Part shown: piece after piece, positions 34,372 through 43,104 of the stretch
Layout of the letters: the number at the start of each line of letters is the position of its first letter
How positions within the stretch are numbered: position 1 is the stretch's first letter
Origin: Bacillota bacterium
GTDB taxonomy: Bacteria > Bacillota > DTU065
Direction: 5' to 3'
Length of the DNA stretch: 64,000 nucleotides
Assembly: GCA_018435125.1 (NCBI GenBank)
Contig: JAHDNZ010000046.1
Span: 20,371-84,370 of the forward strand
The notes under the pieces: model-generated
The model's database searches: none
Told to the model about the DNA's origin: nothing
What the model saw: the letters and a program-made list of their open reading frames with translations, nothing else
Position numbers and translations under genes: made by a program

Positions 34372-35148
34372 ATGGCTTTAAAAATTGGTGTAATCCAGCC
34401 ATCTTTTAGATTACCTCTCAAAGAAGCTTTAGCTAAAGCCAGAGAAGTCGGTGCAGATGGTGTGCAACTATGGGTCGCAAGCGGAGAACTTGATCCAGAT
34501 ACCTTGACCGAGACAGGCAAAAAAGACCTGCTTCACTATTTAGAACAATATCAGTTAGAGATCTCAGCCGTTTGCGGTGATATTGGCGGTTTTGCGCATC
34601 CGGAAGGAATGGAAGAGCGTATTGCCAAAACAAAACGTATCGTTGATTTAGCTATGGAACTGGAAAGCCCAATCATTACAACTCACATTGGTACTATTCC
34701 TGAGGACTGGCAGGAGTCCAAACAAGGTAAAATGATGTTGGAAGCTACTAAGGAAGTTGCTAAATATGCTGAGAATCAGGGCGCTTTTCTTGCCAGTGAA
34801 ACCGGTCCGGAAAGTCCTGCTCTTATGAAAGAGTTTCTTGATGCCATAAAGAGCAAAGGTATCGCTGTTAACTATGATCCTGCTAATTTAGTTATGGGTG
34901 GTTTTGATTATTTAGGTGGAGTTAAAACATTGGCTCCTTATATTGTTCATACTCATGCCAAAGATGGCATTAGAAGAGATGGTAAAGGTCAAGAAGTCGC
35001 TCTGGGCGACGGCGATGTTAAATGGGATGCCTATATCAACGAGATGAGAGCCATTGGTTTTAAGGGCTTTTTCACCATTGAAAGAGAAGTAGGCGACGAT
35101 CCGGTAGCGGATATTAAAAAAGCAGTTGATTTTTTAAGAAGATATTAA
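34372..35148 (+). CDS. Xylose-isomerase-like TIM-barrel protein (sugar phosphate isomerase/epimerase family)
   Basis: 258 residues of the AP-endonuclease-2/xylose-isomerase-like TIM barrel. Conserved metal-ligand positions appear in ITTHIG, LASETGPES, VNYDPANLVM, VHTHAKDGIRR and FTIEREVGDD. The product could be a ketose/aldose isomerase, epimerase or inosose-type enzyme; the substrate cannot be told. ATG 34372 is preceded by AAGGGGAGATG, with a TATAAT at 34344-34349 (no good -35). It stands as a single gene with a hairpin terminator. Confidence 0.85.
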   Translation: MALKIGVIQPSFRLPLKEALAKAREVGADGVQLWVASGELDPDTLTETGKKDLLHYLEQYQLEISAVCGDIGGFAHPEGMEERIAKTKRIVDLAMELESPIITTHIGTIPEDWQESKQGKMMLEATKEVAKYAENQGAFLASETGPESPALMKEFLDAIKSKGIAVNYDPANLVMGGFDYLGGVKTLAPYIVHTHAKDGIRRDGKGQEVALGDGDVKWDAYINEMRAIGFKGFFTIEREVGDDPVADIKKAVDFLRRY

Positions 35149-35150
35149 TA

Positions 35151-35184
35151 GAAAGCCTGCTAGTTTACTCTGGCAGGCTTTCTT
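35151..35184 (+). terminator. Intrinsic terminator after the TIM-barrel gene
   Basis: GAAAGCCTGC (35151-35160) pairs perfectly with GCAGGCTTTC (35173-35182) around a 12-nt loop. The T-run is short. Confidence 0.65.
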
Positions 35185-35218
35185 AGAAGGGTAATAATTA
35201 ATTAAGAGGGGTGTTTGT

Positions 35219-35362
35219 ATGCATTGGATATTTCTTGTAGTGGCAACGCTTAATATCGCTACCGGAATGCTCTATCTTAGACGTCGTGATAAAAAATATG
35301 CTATTCTTAGCTTTATCACAGCTGGAGTGGTCATAATATTGGGCTTAGTATTTAAGGGTTAA
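35219..35362 (+). CDS. Small two-helix membrane protein
   Basis: 47 residues: MHWIFLVVATLNIATGMLYL, then a basic turn RRRDKK, then YAILSFITAGVVIILGLVFK. Two hydrophobic segments are joined by a positively charged loop. A good ribosome binding site (AAGAGGGG) precedes the ATG, and the length is exact to the stop. The 3' end overlaps the convergent SleB-like gene by 4 bp. No family is recognised; a membrane-localised function is all that can be inferred. Confidence 0.6.
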   Translation: MHWIFLVVATLNIATGMLYLRRRDKKYAILSFITAGVVIILGLVFKG

Positions 35363-36108
35363 CGGGCAAAGACATGGTTGCCGATCCTACGTACTATTGG
35401 TCTTGATAAAATCCAGTTCCAACCAGGGATTTTATCGGGGTTATAAAAGAAGATACTCCCATAACTAGGATCCCAACCGGAAACAGCATCCTTGGTTGCT
35501 TTGATAGCATTTAAACTTGCCGGTTCATAGATTCTACCATTGTTAACTACTTCAAAAGCACTTTTTTCATAGATTACACCTTCGGTAGTATTAGGGAAGC
35601 GAGAATCTTTAATACGGTTTAAAACTACTGCAGCTACGGCAACCTGTCCTTCATAAGGCTCACCTTCGGCTTCGGCATGAACAAGTCTGGCCAAGAGGTC
35701 TTGATTAAATTCAGGTTTAAAATTACTTGGACTAGAAGGAACTTTCAGTATCTGACCCGGACGAATATCTTCTGAGTAAAGTCCATTTAGAGTTTTGAGG
35801 GCAGTTACAGTAGCTTGGAATTTGTTTGCTATCTTCCAAAGACTATCTCCCCATAAGACAGTATAAGTTTGATAGGTTGAACTGGAACTTGGGGTGACAA
35901 GCACTTGGCCAGGATAAATTACACTTCCTACACCGGAGTTTAGTTTTTGTAAGGTAGAGACATCAGTTCCTAATTTTGAAGCTATTTTCCAGAGCGTATC
36001 ACCTGATTTTACAGTATAATAACCTGCTGATACCATGGCCGATAAGAGTAATCCGATTGTTATAACTAGAAGAATGTGCCTTAGGTTTTTTTTACGTTTT
36101 AGACTCAA
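35359..36108 (-). CDS. sleB: SleB/CwlJ-type cell wall hydrolase with two LysM domains
   Basis: 249 residues. A signal peptide (about 10-28) is followed by two LysM repeats (YYTVKSGDTLWKIASKLG at 30-72, and TYTVLWGDSLWKIANKF at 81-124). The Hydrolase_2 domain starts LLARLVHAEAEGEPYEGQVA with the catalytic glutamate near residue 146-150, then YGSIFFYNPDKIPGW. This is the architecture of germination cortex-lytic enzymes such as SleB or of YkvT-like proteins. TTG 36108 lies 7 nt after AAGGAGG; an in-frame TTG six codons upstream lies before that ribosome binding site. Confidence 0.88.
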   Translation of the reverse strand: MSLKRKKNLRHILLVITIGLLLSAMVSAGYYTVKSGDTLWKIASKLGTDVSTLQKLNSGVGSVIYPGQVLVTPSSSSTYQTYTVLWGDSLWKIANKFQATVTALKTLNGLYSEDIRPGQILKVPSSPSNFKPEFNQDLLARLVHAEAEGEPYEGQVAVAAVVLNRIKDSRFPNTTEGVIYEKSAFEVVNNGRIYEPASLNAIKATKDAVSGWDPSYGSIFFYNPDKIPGWNWILSRPIVRRIGNHVFAR

Positions 36109-36167
36109 AGATGGTCCTCCTTCCAAAGATTGAGAGTTTCTGACTGGAGATGAGTCAGGCTAATATG

Positions 36168-36196
36168 ATTATAAAGTCTTTCAGAAATGGAGTCAT
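36168..36196 (-). promoter_or_regulatory. Candidate promoter of the SleB-like gene
   Basis: On the minus strand, ATGACT (36191-36196), a 17-bp spacer, and a perfect TATAAT (36168-36173), 60 bp before the start codon. It looks like sigma-A; a sporulation sigma site was not evident. Confidence 0.5.
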
Positions 36197-36227
36197 TGCA
36201 CTATTTCTGGTATCTAAACCAAATCAG

Positions 36228-36274
36228 GAAAAAAGAGGCAGCCCAAAACAGGCATCTTAGCTTGTTTTGGGCTG
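36228..36274 (-). terminator. Hairpin terminator active on the minus strand upstream of spmA
   Basis: The perfect 12-bp stem CAGCCCAAAACA (36239-36250) / TGTTTTGGGCTG (36263-36274) is followed on the minus strand by CCTCTTTTTT. No minus-strand gene feeds it, so it would block antisense transcription into the SleB-like gene. On the plus strand it lies in the spmA leader. Confidence 0.55.
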
Positions 36275-36323
36275 TTAATATTCAGAAGCAAAATGCCATA
36301 TAGATTGACGAGGAGTGGTTAGT

Positions 36324-36884
36324 GTGAGTATTTTATGGTCTATTTTAATGATTCTTGGCCTTGCTTTTGCGATCTTTGAGGGAAAACCTGACAGACTCCT
36401 GAAGGCAATTATGGATTCTGGTAAGGAGACACTAGAATATCTGTTTACTCTAGTTGGCATTATGGCTTTTTGGTCGGGTATTTATGGCATAATCGAAAAA
36501 ACAGGATCTTTGAATCTTTTGACTAAGAATATAGCCAGACCCCTATTTAAAAGGGTATTTAGACAACCATTGCATGGTCAACAAGAAAAAGCAGTATTCG
36601 CCAGTATAGCAGCTAATCTCCTGGGACTTGGAAATGCAGCTACTGTTTGGGGACTAAGAGCAATGCAGGAGTTAAAAAAAGAAGACCGGCTTACACCTAA
36701 TATAGCAACCTTTCTCATTCTTTTAAGTAGTGGACTGACAATTTTTCCTTCGGCGGTCATTAATTTAAGAGCAGCCATGGGTTCAAAAAAGGCAGCCATT
36801 ATTTGGCTTCCGGCCTTGATAGTATCTATTGTTTGTACCTTGGCAGCGCTTGCTTTTGACAAAGTGTGGGGGGAAAAAGAATGA
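36324..36884 (+). CDS. spmA: Spore maturation protein A
   Basis: About 186 residues and several membrane spans: ILWSILMILGLAFAIFEGKP, GIMAFWSGIYGIIEKTGSL, FASIAANLLGLGNAATVWGL (nucleoside-recognition GATE domain) and SGLTIFPSAVINLR. SpmA and SpmB together are required for core dehydration of spores in Bacillus. GTG 36324 is 9 nt after GAGGAG. The stop overlaps the spmB start. Confidence 0.93.
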   Translation: MSILWSILMILGLAFAIFEGKPDRLLKAIMDSGKETLEYLFTLVGIMAFWSGIYGIIEKTGSLNLLTKNIARPLFKRVFRQPLHGQQEKAVFASIAANLLGLGNAATVWGLRAMQELKKEDRLTPNIATFLILLSSGLTIFPSAVINLRAAMGSKKAAIIWLPALIVSIVCTLAALAFDKVWGEKE

Positions 36885-37390
36885 GTCAGTTTATACCTGC
36901 CATAATAGTTTTATTAACAATTTTAGCTGGGTTAAAAGCCAAAATAAATATCTATGAGAATTTTTTAAAGGGAGCCCAAGCTGGTATATTAGCTCTTTGG
37001 AAAATTGCCCCTACAGTTTTTGGAATATTTATGGCTTTATCCTTGATTAGGAGTAGCTTATTCTGGGAATATATAATAGATAAGATAACTTTACTATTAA
37101 AACCCGTTGGAATCTCAAAAGAGCTGGTCCCGCTTATTTTAATCAGACCTTTTTCAGGATCGGCATCTTTGGCAGTGTTAACTAAACTAATGTCTCAATT
37201 TGGTCCCGATTCTTTGCTGGGACTTACAGCTTCAACTTTTATGGCCAGCACTGAGACTGTCTTTTATGTAGTAATGACGTATTTAGCCTCAGTACAAATT
37301 AAAAGGAGTCGCCATATATTTAGTGTAGTAGTGCTTACTCAACTAATAGCTTTATTTAGCTCCACATTTCTTTGGCTACTTCTAACTTAG
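36881..37390 (+). CDS. spmB: Spore maturation protein B
   Basis: 169 residues: SQFIPAIIVLLTILAGLKAK, LKGAQAGILALWKIAPTVFG, LILIRPFSGSASLAVLTKLM and ASTFMASTETVFYVVMTYLA. It is the second nucleoside-recognition membrane protein of the pair. ATG 36881 overlaps the spmA stop (ATGA), giving coupled translation. Confidence 0.93.
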   Translation: MSQFIPAIIVLLTILAGLKAKINIYENFLKGAQAGILALWKIAPTVFGIFMALSLIRSSLFWEYIIDKITLLLKPVGISKELVPLILIRPFSGSASLAVLTKLMSQFGPDSLLGLTASTFMASTETVFYVVMTYLASVQIKRSRHIFSVVVLTQLIALFSSTFLWLLLT

Positions 37391-37464
37391 TTTATATTAA
37401 ATCCCATGGTTTATAGAAAAACGTTTTGCTATAATGACATTTAGACAAAAAAGAGGTGAGCATT

Positions 37465-37977
37465 ATGCTAGAGGTAAAGGTACGTGGTGTGGGGATAGAT
37501 CCCAAAACAATGAGCACAGTATTATTGCTTTCCAGTGGTGAGAAAATACTGCCAATTTTTATTGGCGTGGCTGAAGCTACAGCTATTGCCTCAGAGTTGG
37601 AAGGGACAAAAAGTCAAAGACCGCAGACCCACGATCTGTTTATAATTATGTTAGGAAGATTAAAAAGCAGGATTGAAAAGGTTATTATTTCAGATATTAA
37701 AGACAACACCTATTTGGCCGTTATGACAATTGTGCAAGAGGGAGCGGAAAAAGAGATAGAAATCGATGCTCGCCCAAGTGATGCAGTAGCTTTGGCCTTA
37801 AAAAGCAAGGCTCCCATCTATCTAAGTGAAAATCTGGCCAGTGAGTTGATTTTAATGGAAATTGCCAAAGAGGAGTCTTTGCCAAAAGATCCAATTGCCA
37901 AAGATGAAATAGAAGCCTTTAAGAATTTCCTTGATGAAGTTACACCAGAAGAATGGGAGCGTTTTTTGAAAAAATAA
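37465..37977 (+). CDS. DUF151/BFN-domain bifunctional nuclease family protein
   Basis: 170 residues: LEVKVRGVGIDPKTMSTVLL, LPIFIGVAEATAIASELEG, THDLFIIMLGRLKS, IDARPSDAVALALKSKAPIY. This is the complete DUF151 domain, with a helical C-terminal extension ending TPEEWERFLKK. Homologues have been reported with DNase and RNase activity; the cellular role is unclear. ATG 37465 lies after GAGGTGAGC. A TATAAT at 37430-37435 is a probable -10 without a good -35. Confidence 0.88.
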   Translation: MLEVKVRGVGIDPKTMSTVLLLSSGEKILPIFIGVAEATAIASELEGTKSQRPQTHDLFIIMLGRLKSRIEKVIISDIKDNTYLAVMTIVQEGAEKEIEIDARPSDAVALALKSKAPIYLSENLASELILMEIAKEESLPKDPIAKDEIEAFKNFLDEVTPEEWERFLKK

Positions 37978-38042
37978 GCTGCTCTCTTTATAAAAGTCAG
38001 CCTGATTAGTCATGGCATTTTTAATATTCAGTTATTGTAACT

Positions 38043-38086
38043 AAGGCAACCCTTGATATAAAAATATCTGGGGTTGCCTTTTTTTT
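38043..38086 (+). terminator. Intrinsic terminator after the DUF151 gene
   Basis: AAGGCAACCC (38043-38052) pairs with GGGTTGCCTT (38071-38080), with further pairing inside (GATAT/ATATC), followed by at least six T. Confidence 0.9.
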
Positions 38087-38620
38087 GGAGCAAGGAAAAC
38101 GGCTAAAAAGGTTCTTCGGGAGAGGAAAAGCCAGGTGGGTTTGTCAACGGTAGAACCACATCTTAAGTAAGACATTAAAAGTATAGATTAATCAAAGAAC
38201 TTAAGGCAAGATATTTACCTTTATCCCCAAAGTACCAATAATCAACAGCTTTTAGGGAGCCTTCCTGAAACTAGGCTTTAATTTGCAATATCATTTGGTA
38301 TTCAAATTTCTAGTATCTTAAGGCTTTATATTTATCAATTATGGCTTTTCTTGTCAGGGAAAAGACAACATTTTCATTGTTTATACAAGATTAGGACTAA
38401 AGGCCTACGCAAAATAAAAAGTAACTTCTAGTTCGATGGTGAATTTAACAATAAATAGGTTTAATGGGTTGTCCAAGTGCTTTTTAATTACTTAATAGGA
38501 CCAATTAATCACTGGAAAAGAAAGAGTATCAGATTGAATTCAAATTCTTCTAAGATTAACTGGCTATTGGTAGTTAGTTTTGGGACAGGTTTGCTAATTC
38601 CAAGAAGGGTGTTGGTAAAA
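38087..38620 (+). other. Intergenic region upstream of the flagellar operon
   Basis: About 530 bp, strongly AT-rich, containing no recognisable gene. An open frame runs from 38477 into flgB but lacks protein-like features before the FlgB start. The promoter of the flagellar operon should lie here, yet neither a good sigma-A pair nor a sigma-28 site (TAAA-N15-GCCGATAT) was found by eye. Confidence 0.6.
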
Positions 38621-39022
38621 TTGCGTATCTTTGGTTATCAAGAAGAAATACAAAAAAAAGCTTTGGATCTGAGTAGCAAGCGTTTTAAGCAAATTGCCAA
38701 CAACATTACCAATGTTAATACACCTTATTACCAGGCAGAAGTTATGAATTTCGAGGAGGAACTGCAAGCAGCAACAGCTAGAAAAACCAGTTTGCATTTG
38801 ACCAATACTCATCCGGTACATATAGCTCAAAAACCCTTATTAAAAACAGCAACTACTTATAGACCACCTAATACTATAATGCGATCAGATCAAAATAACG
38901 TCGATATTGAACAAGAGATTGCAGCTTTGATTGAAAACAACATCTATTATTCTGGAGTTACTACCGGACTAAGCTCTAAATTTAGATTACTACAATCTGT
39001 TGTGCAGGGAGGTAGACAGTAA
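38621..39022 (+). CDS. flgB: Flagellar basal-body rod protein FlgB
   Basis: 133 residues: KALDLSSKRFKQIANNITNV, NTPYYQAEVMNFEEELQ and NNVDIEQEIAALIENNIYY, the FlgB rod signature. TTG 38621 lies 11 nt after AAGAAGGG; an upstream extension has no FlgB homology. It is the first gene of the flagellar operon. Its TAA overlaps the flgC ATG by one base. Confidence 0.92.
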   Translation: MRIFGYQEEIQKKALDLSSKRFKQIANNITNVNTPYYQAEVMNFEEELQAATARKTSLHLTNTHPVHIAQKPLLKTATTYRPPNTIMRSDQNNVDIEQEIAALIENNIYYSGVTTGLSSKFRLLQSVVQGGRQ

Positions 39023-39438
39023 TGGGTATGTTCTCAGTTTTTAATATTAGTGCCTCGGGCTTAACTGCCGAAAGGCTCAGGATGGATATTATCTCTAACA
39101 ACATTGCTAATGCTAATTCCACCCGAACAGAATCGGGTGGTCCATATCGCAGGGAGTTGCCGGTTTTTGCAACTATTTTGGAAAGAGAGTTAACAAAAGG
39201 CACCGAGGCCAATGGGGTAAAGGTAGTGGGTATAGTTAAAGATAATTCCCCCCTGAAAATGGTCTATGATCCCGGGCATCCCGATAGTAATTCTCAAGGT
39301 TATGTCGAGATGCCAAATGTAGAAGTAGTTAAAGAGATGATCGATCTAATAACTGCCAGCAGAGCTTATGAAGCTAATGTGGCCGTAATAAATGCTGCCA
39401 AAAGTGCAGCTGCTAAGGCCCTCGAAATAGGTCGTTAA
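39022..39438 (+). CDS. flgC: Flagellar basal-body rod protein FlgC
   Basis: 138 residues with the rod/hook N-terminus FSVFNISASGLTAERLRMDI, then ISNNIANANSTRTESGGPYR, and C-terminus MPNVEVVKEMIDLITASRAY. It is a proximal rod subunit assembled after FlgB. Confidence 0.96.
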   Translation: MGMFSVFNISASGLTAERLRMDIISNNIANANSTRTESGGPYRRELPVFATILERELTKGTEANGVKVVGIVKDNSPLKMVYDPGHPDSNSQGYVEMPNVEVVKEMIDLITASRAYEANVAVINAAKSAAAKALEIGR

Positions 39439-39453
39439 TAAGGAGGGTAAATA

Positions 39454-39741
39454 ATGATTGAAAAAATTAACAACGCTTTACCTTTGGCTAAAACAGCTAC
39501 ACCTCAAAAAGCAATAGCCAATACTTTTGGTAACTACCTCAAAGAAGCATTGGATAATGTTAATCAGACCCAGGTTCAGGCTGATGATCTAAGGGTAAAA
39601 ATGGCTCTTAAGGATCCTACTATTGAACTGCATGACCTTACAATTGCCGCAGAAAAGGCTTCCATAGCCTTAAACATTACCTTAGCAATAAAAGATAGAA
39701 TTATTGAAGGATATAAAGAAATTATGAGGATGCAGGTCTGA
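39454..39741 (+). CDS. fliE: Flagellar hook-basal body complex protein FliE
   Basis: 95 residues. FGNYLKEALDNVNQTQVQAD, then LHDLTIAAEKASIALNITLA and IIEGYKEIMRMQV are the FliE pattern. It joins the MS ring to the rod and is exported by the flagellar type III system. The ribosome binding site is AAGGAGGG. Confidence 0.95.
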   Translation: MIEKINNALPLAKTATPQKAIANTFGNYLKEALDNVNQTQVQADDLRVKMALKDPTIELHDLTIAAEKASIALNITLAIKDRIIEGYKEIMRMQV

Positions 39742-39759
39742 TAAAGGAGCAGGGTTACT

Positions 39760-41307
39760 ATGAACTCATTGGCGCAGCTTAGTTCACAGACAAAAGAATT
39801 TTGGCAAAAACTAGATAAAAAGATCAAATGGCTCGCCATTATTTTATCTGCTGCTATCTTTATGATTCTTGCGGGACTGGCTGTCTTTGGCAACAAAGAA
39901 CATTTTTCGCCGCTTTTTTATGACTTGGATCCTGCTGATGCCGGCAGAATTGTGGCCAGGCTTGATGAGGACAAGATCCCTTATAAGCTGGAAAATGGCG
40001 GAAAAACAATCTTAGTGTCCAAAGACAAGATTGACAGTCTGAGAATATCCTTAGCAGCATCAGGAACAGTAACAGGAGGAGTAGTAGGTAACGAGCTGTT
40101 TGATCAGACTAAATGGGGAATAACAGATTTTGAACAAAAGCAAAGGTTTAAAAGGGCTCTTGAAGGTGAATTAATTCGCAGCATAAAAACCCTTGCTGAA
40201 GTTAGAGATGCTCGCGTGCATATCGTTATTCCTGAATCTTCTCCCTTTATAGATGAAAAAGGTGCATCTACTGCATCTGTAGTTTTGACTTTAGATCCTT
40301 ATGCCAAGATCAATCAGGAAAAGATCAAAGGTATCGCCAATTTTATGGCTGGAGCTGTACCGGGATTGACGCCTGAAAATGTTACGGTGATGGATGCTTC
40401 CTGGAACATTCTATCTGATCCAGCTATGTTTAAAAATAATGGCTTAGGGCAAACCACTCAGCCAAATAACCAGTTGGAACTAAAAAGGTCCCTGGAACGT
40501 GAACTTGAGCTTAGACTGCAAAGTATGTTAGAGCGGATCTTTGGTTTTGGTAAGGTTGTAACCCGGGTCTCTAGTGAACTTGGGTTTGATTTTAAGGAAA
40601 CCAAAGCAGAAAGGTATGAACCAATTACCGGTTCTAAAGGGATTATAAGAAGCGAACAGCAATCTAAAGAAAGCCAAAGTGGCACTAGTTCGCAAAATCC
40701 TATGGGAGTTGCGGGTATAACCAGCAACATTCCAGGCTATCAGATCACTAATGATGCTACCGATACCAGTTCCTTTGAACGAAGTGAGTCTATTATTAAC
40801 TATGAGGTCTCTAAAGTATCAGAACACCTTGTAGTTGCTCCTGGAAATATTTCCCGACTCTCGGTAGCAGTGTGGCTAAATGGTGAACTTGACGACACGA
40901 TAAAAGCAAAAGTCAGAGAAGCTGTTACAGCTGCCGCAGGACTAGATTTTAGTAGAGGAGATCAGCTTACAGTCGAAAGTATACCGTTTGCAGAAGCTAA
41001 AGAGCAAGCTCCGCAAATACCGTCAAGTGGTGTAGGGGATCTAAAACAAACGGCTTATGTGGCAGCGGGTGTTCTGGCTTTTCTAATAATCTTGGTTGTT
41101 TACCTAAGAAGACGTGCCAGGAAAAAGAAAGAAGATCAGGCGGTGCTTGAGATGGCAGCAGTTTCAGAAGAAGAGCATGCACAAGCTCAACTTCTACAGA
41201 AAGAAGATATTGAAAAAGGTTCTCTCGAAAGAGAAATCAAAATTTTGGCTCGACAAAAACCGGAAGAAATCGCCAAGGTATTGCAATCTTGGCTTACAGA
41301 TGAATAA
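39760..41307 (+). CDS. fliF: Flagellar M-ring protein FliF
   Basis: 515 residues. The first membrane segment is near 28-46. Ring-building motifs follow (FSPLFYDLDPADAGRIVARL, GITDFEQKQRFKRALEGEL, ARVHIVIPE). The second membrane segment is near 432-450 (AAGVLAFLIILVVYL). A short cytoplasmic FliG-binding tail (ILARQKPEEIAKVLQSWL) ends the protein. It forms the MS ring platform. Confidence 0.96.
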   Translation: MNSLAQLSSQTKEFWQKLDKKIKWLAIILSAAIFMILAGLAVFGNKEHFSPLFYDLDPADAGRIVARLDEDKIPYKLENGGKTILVSKDKIDSLRISLAASGTVTGGVVGNELFDQTKWGITDFEQKQRFKRALEGELIRSIKTLAEVRDARVHIVIPESSPFIDEKGASTASVVLTLDPYAKINQEKIKGIANFMAGAVPGLTPENVTVMDASWNILSDPAMFKNNGLGQTTQPNNQLELKRSLERELELRLQSMLERIFGFGKVVTRVSSELGFDFKETKAERYEPITGSKGIIRSEQQSKESQSGTSSQNPMGVAGITSNIPGYQITNDATDTSSFERSESIINYEVSKVSEHLVVAPGNISRLSVAVWLNGELDDTIKAKVREAVTAAAGLDFSRGDQLTVESIPFAEAKEQAPQIPSSGVGDLKQTAYVAAGVLAFLIILVVYLRRRARKKKEDQAVLEMAAVSEEEHAQAQLLQKEDIEKGSLEREIKILARQKPEEIAKVLQSWLTDE

Positions 41308-41324
41308 GAGGTGGGATCGGCTTA

Positions 41325-42347
41325 ATGCAACAATTTAAAAGTAGTCGCAGTGGGTTAACAGGTAGGCAAAAGGCCGCTATCCTCATGGTGACATTAGGAC
41401 CGGAATTGTCTGCTAATATTTACAAGCATCTACGTGAAGAAGAAATAGAAGAGCTAACTCTGGAAATAGCCAATATAAGGCGTGTGGAACCTGAGTTGAA
41501 GGATTTTGTTTTAACAGAATTCAAAGAGATATCTTTGGCGCAAGAGTATATTTCTCTCGGAGGCATCGAGTATGCACGTGAACTTTTAGAAAAAGCCTTT
41601 GGAACAGTCAAAGCAGAAGAAATAATAAGAAGGCTTACCGCGTCCTTGCAAGTTCGTCCTTTCGATTTTGCTAGGAAAGCAGATCCGGCTCAACTATTTA
41701 ATTTTATCCAAGGAGAACATCCACAGACTATCTCTTTAATTATGGCTTATCTCCAACCGGACCAGGCAGCCATCATTTTATCGGCCCTACCTCCCGAACA
41801 ACAGGTGGAAGTAGCTATACGTTTGGCTACTATGGATAGAACCAATCCGGAAGCTTTAAACGAAGTGGAATCTGTTTTGGAAAAACGCCTTGCCAGCTAT
41901 ATTACTCAGGATTCAACTACTGCCGGTGGGATTCAGGCTGCGGTTGAAATTTTAAACCGGGTGGACAGAGCTACGGGAAAAACTATCATGGATTCCTTAG
42001 ACGAAATGGATCCGGAATTGGCTGAAACAATCCGCAAACGTATGTTTGTCTTTGAGGATATTATCACTCTAGATGATCGCTCCATTCAAAGAGTCATCCG
42101 CGAGGTTGAATCAAAAGACTGGGCACTTTCTCTTAAAGCTAGCAATGATGCTGTTCAGGAGCGAATCTATAAGAATATGTCGCAAAGAGCTGCATCGATG
42201 CTAAAAGAAGAGATCGATTACCTTGGCCCGGTCAGATTGCGTGATGTGGAAGAGGCACAGCAAAGAATTGTTGCTGTTATTAGAAAACTTGAAGATGCTG
42301 GAGAGATAGTTGTAGGCAGGGGCGGTGAAGATGAAATCATCGTCTAG
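41325..42347 (+). CDS. fliG: Flagellar motor switch protein FliG
   Basis: 340 residues: GRQKAAILMVTLGPELSANI, then FNFIQGEHPQTISLIMAYL with the EHPQ motif of the armadillo middle domain, and a C-terminal torque domain with charged helix DDRSIQRVIREVESKDWALS. It couples rotor to stator (MotA). The 3' end overlaps fliH. Confidence 0.96.
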   Translation: MQQFKSSRSGLTGRQKAAILMVTLGPELSANIYKHLREEEIEELTLEIANIRRVEPELKDFVLTEFKEISLAQEYISLGGIEYARELLEKAFGTVKAEEIIRRLTASLQVRPFDFARKADPAQLFNFIQGEHPQTISLIMAYLQPDQAAIILSALPPEQQVEVAIRLATMDRTNPEALNEVESVLEKRLASYITQDSTTAGGIQAAVEILNRVDRATGKTIMDSLDEMDPELAETIRKRMFVFEDIITLDDRSIQRVIREVESKDWALSLKASNDAVQERIYKNMSQRAASMLKEEIDYLGPVRLRDVEEAQQRIVAVIRKLEDAGEIVVGRGGEDEIIV

Positions 42348-43104
42348 AAAAATTATTAAGAACAAAAATCTGGCCCCCGGCGAAGTTATTAGGCTTGATA
42401 CCATAAATGAAATTGCTATTACAAGCGAAACTTTGTCCAATCAAGCTGAACTTGAAATAGAAGCACCAATAAAAGCAGTGGAAGAAGATATTAAAGAGAT
42501 AACGGCTATAGAGATTGCTAAGGAGGCTCAAAGGCAAGCCGATTTACTGGTAAAATCTGCCATAGATGAGGCTAAAATAATTAAGGAACAAGCTTTTGAA
42601 ACAGGTTATCAAGAAGGATTAGCCAAAGCTCAAAGCTACTATGAAAAAGAGTTGCAAATGAGTATGAGAGTTTTTGGAAAGGCCTTAGATGATCTTGCTA
42701 CCACAAGAAAAAGTGTTGTTGAAAGAGCAGAAAATGATCTGGTCCAGCTTTTAATATTAATTGTTAATAAGGTTTTAAGACGTGAAATAGCTAAGGACAA
42801 TGAACTTATTTTGCGGGTTTTAAATGAAACGCTGCTCATGATTGCTGAAACAGAGACACTTTCTTTGGAAGTCAGTCCTCAGGATTTTGAAATTGTAGAA
42901 GCCAATAAAAAAACCATAGCCTCTTTTTGCCCCGGTGTAAGAGAAATCAGAGTGATAGCTTCTGAGGTGGTAGAAAAGGGAGGCCTTATTATTCAAAGCA
43001 GCTTGGGTAATATTGATGCTCGTATAGCTACCCAGATGGAAGCTATTTTGGAAGAACTAAATAAACTAACAGACACAGATTCTGAGGGTGTTTCACATGA
43101 ATAA
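42331..43104 (+). CDS. fliH: Flagellar assembly protein FliH
   Basis: About 258 residues. A disordered N-terminus and a long helix with small-residue repeats (FETGYQEGLAKAQSYYEKEL) precede the C-terminal V-ATPase-E-like domain ending GGLIIQSSLGNIDARIATQM. It is the stalk and negative regulator of the FliI ATPase. ATG 42331 is preferred over the GTG two codons upstream. The gene overlaps fliG by 17 bp and fliI by 8 bp. Confidence 0.92.
   Translation: MKSSSRKIIKNKNLAPGEVIRLDTINEIAITSETLSNQAELEIEAPIKAVEEDIKEITAIEIAKEAQRQADLLVKSAIDEAKIIKEQAFETGYQEGLAKAQSYYEKELQMSMRVFGKALDDLATTRKSVVERAENDLVQLLILIVNKVLRREIAKDNELILRVLNETLLMIAETETLSLEVSPQDFEIVEANKKTIASFCPGVREIRVIASEVVEKGGLIIQSSLGNIDARIATQMEAILEELNKLTDTDSEGVSHE

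Noticed and set aside
38477..38620. N-terminal extension of FlgB by 48 residues
   Set aside because: FlgB proteins begin near residue 49 of this frame, where a ribosome binding site and TTG occur.
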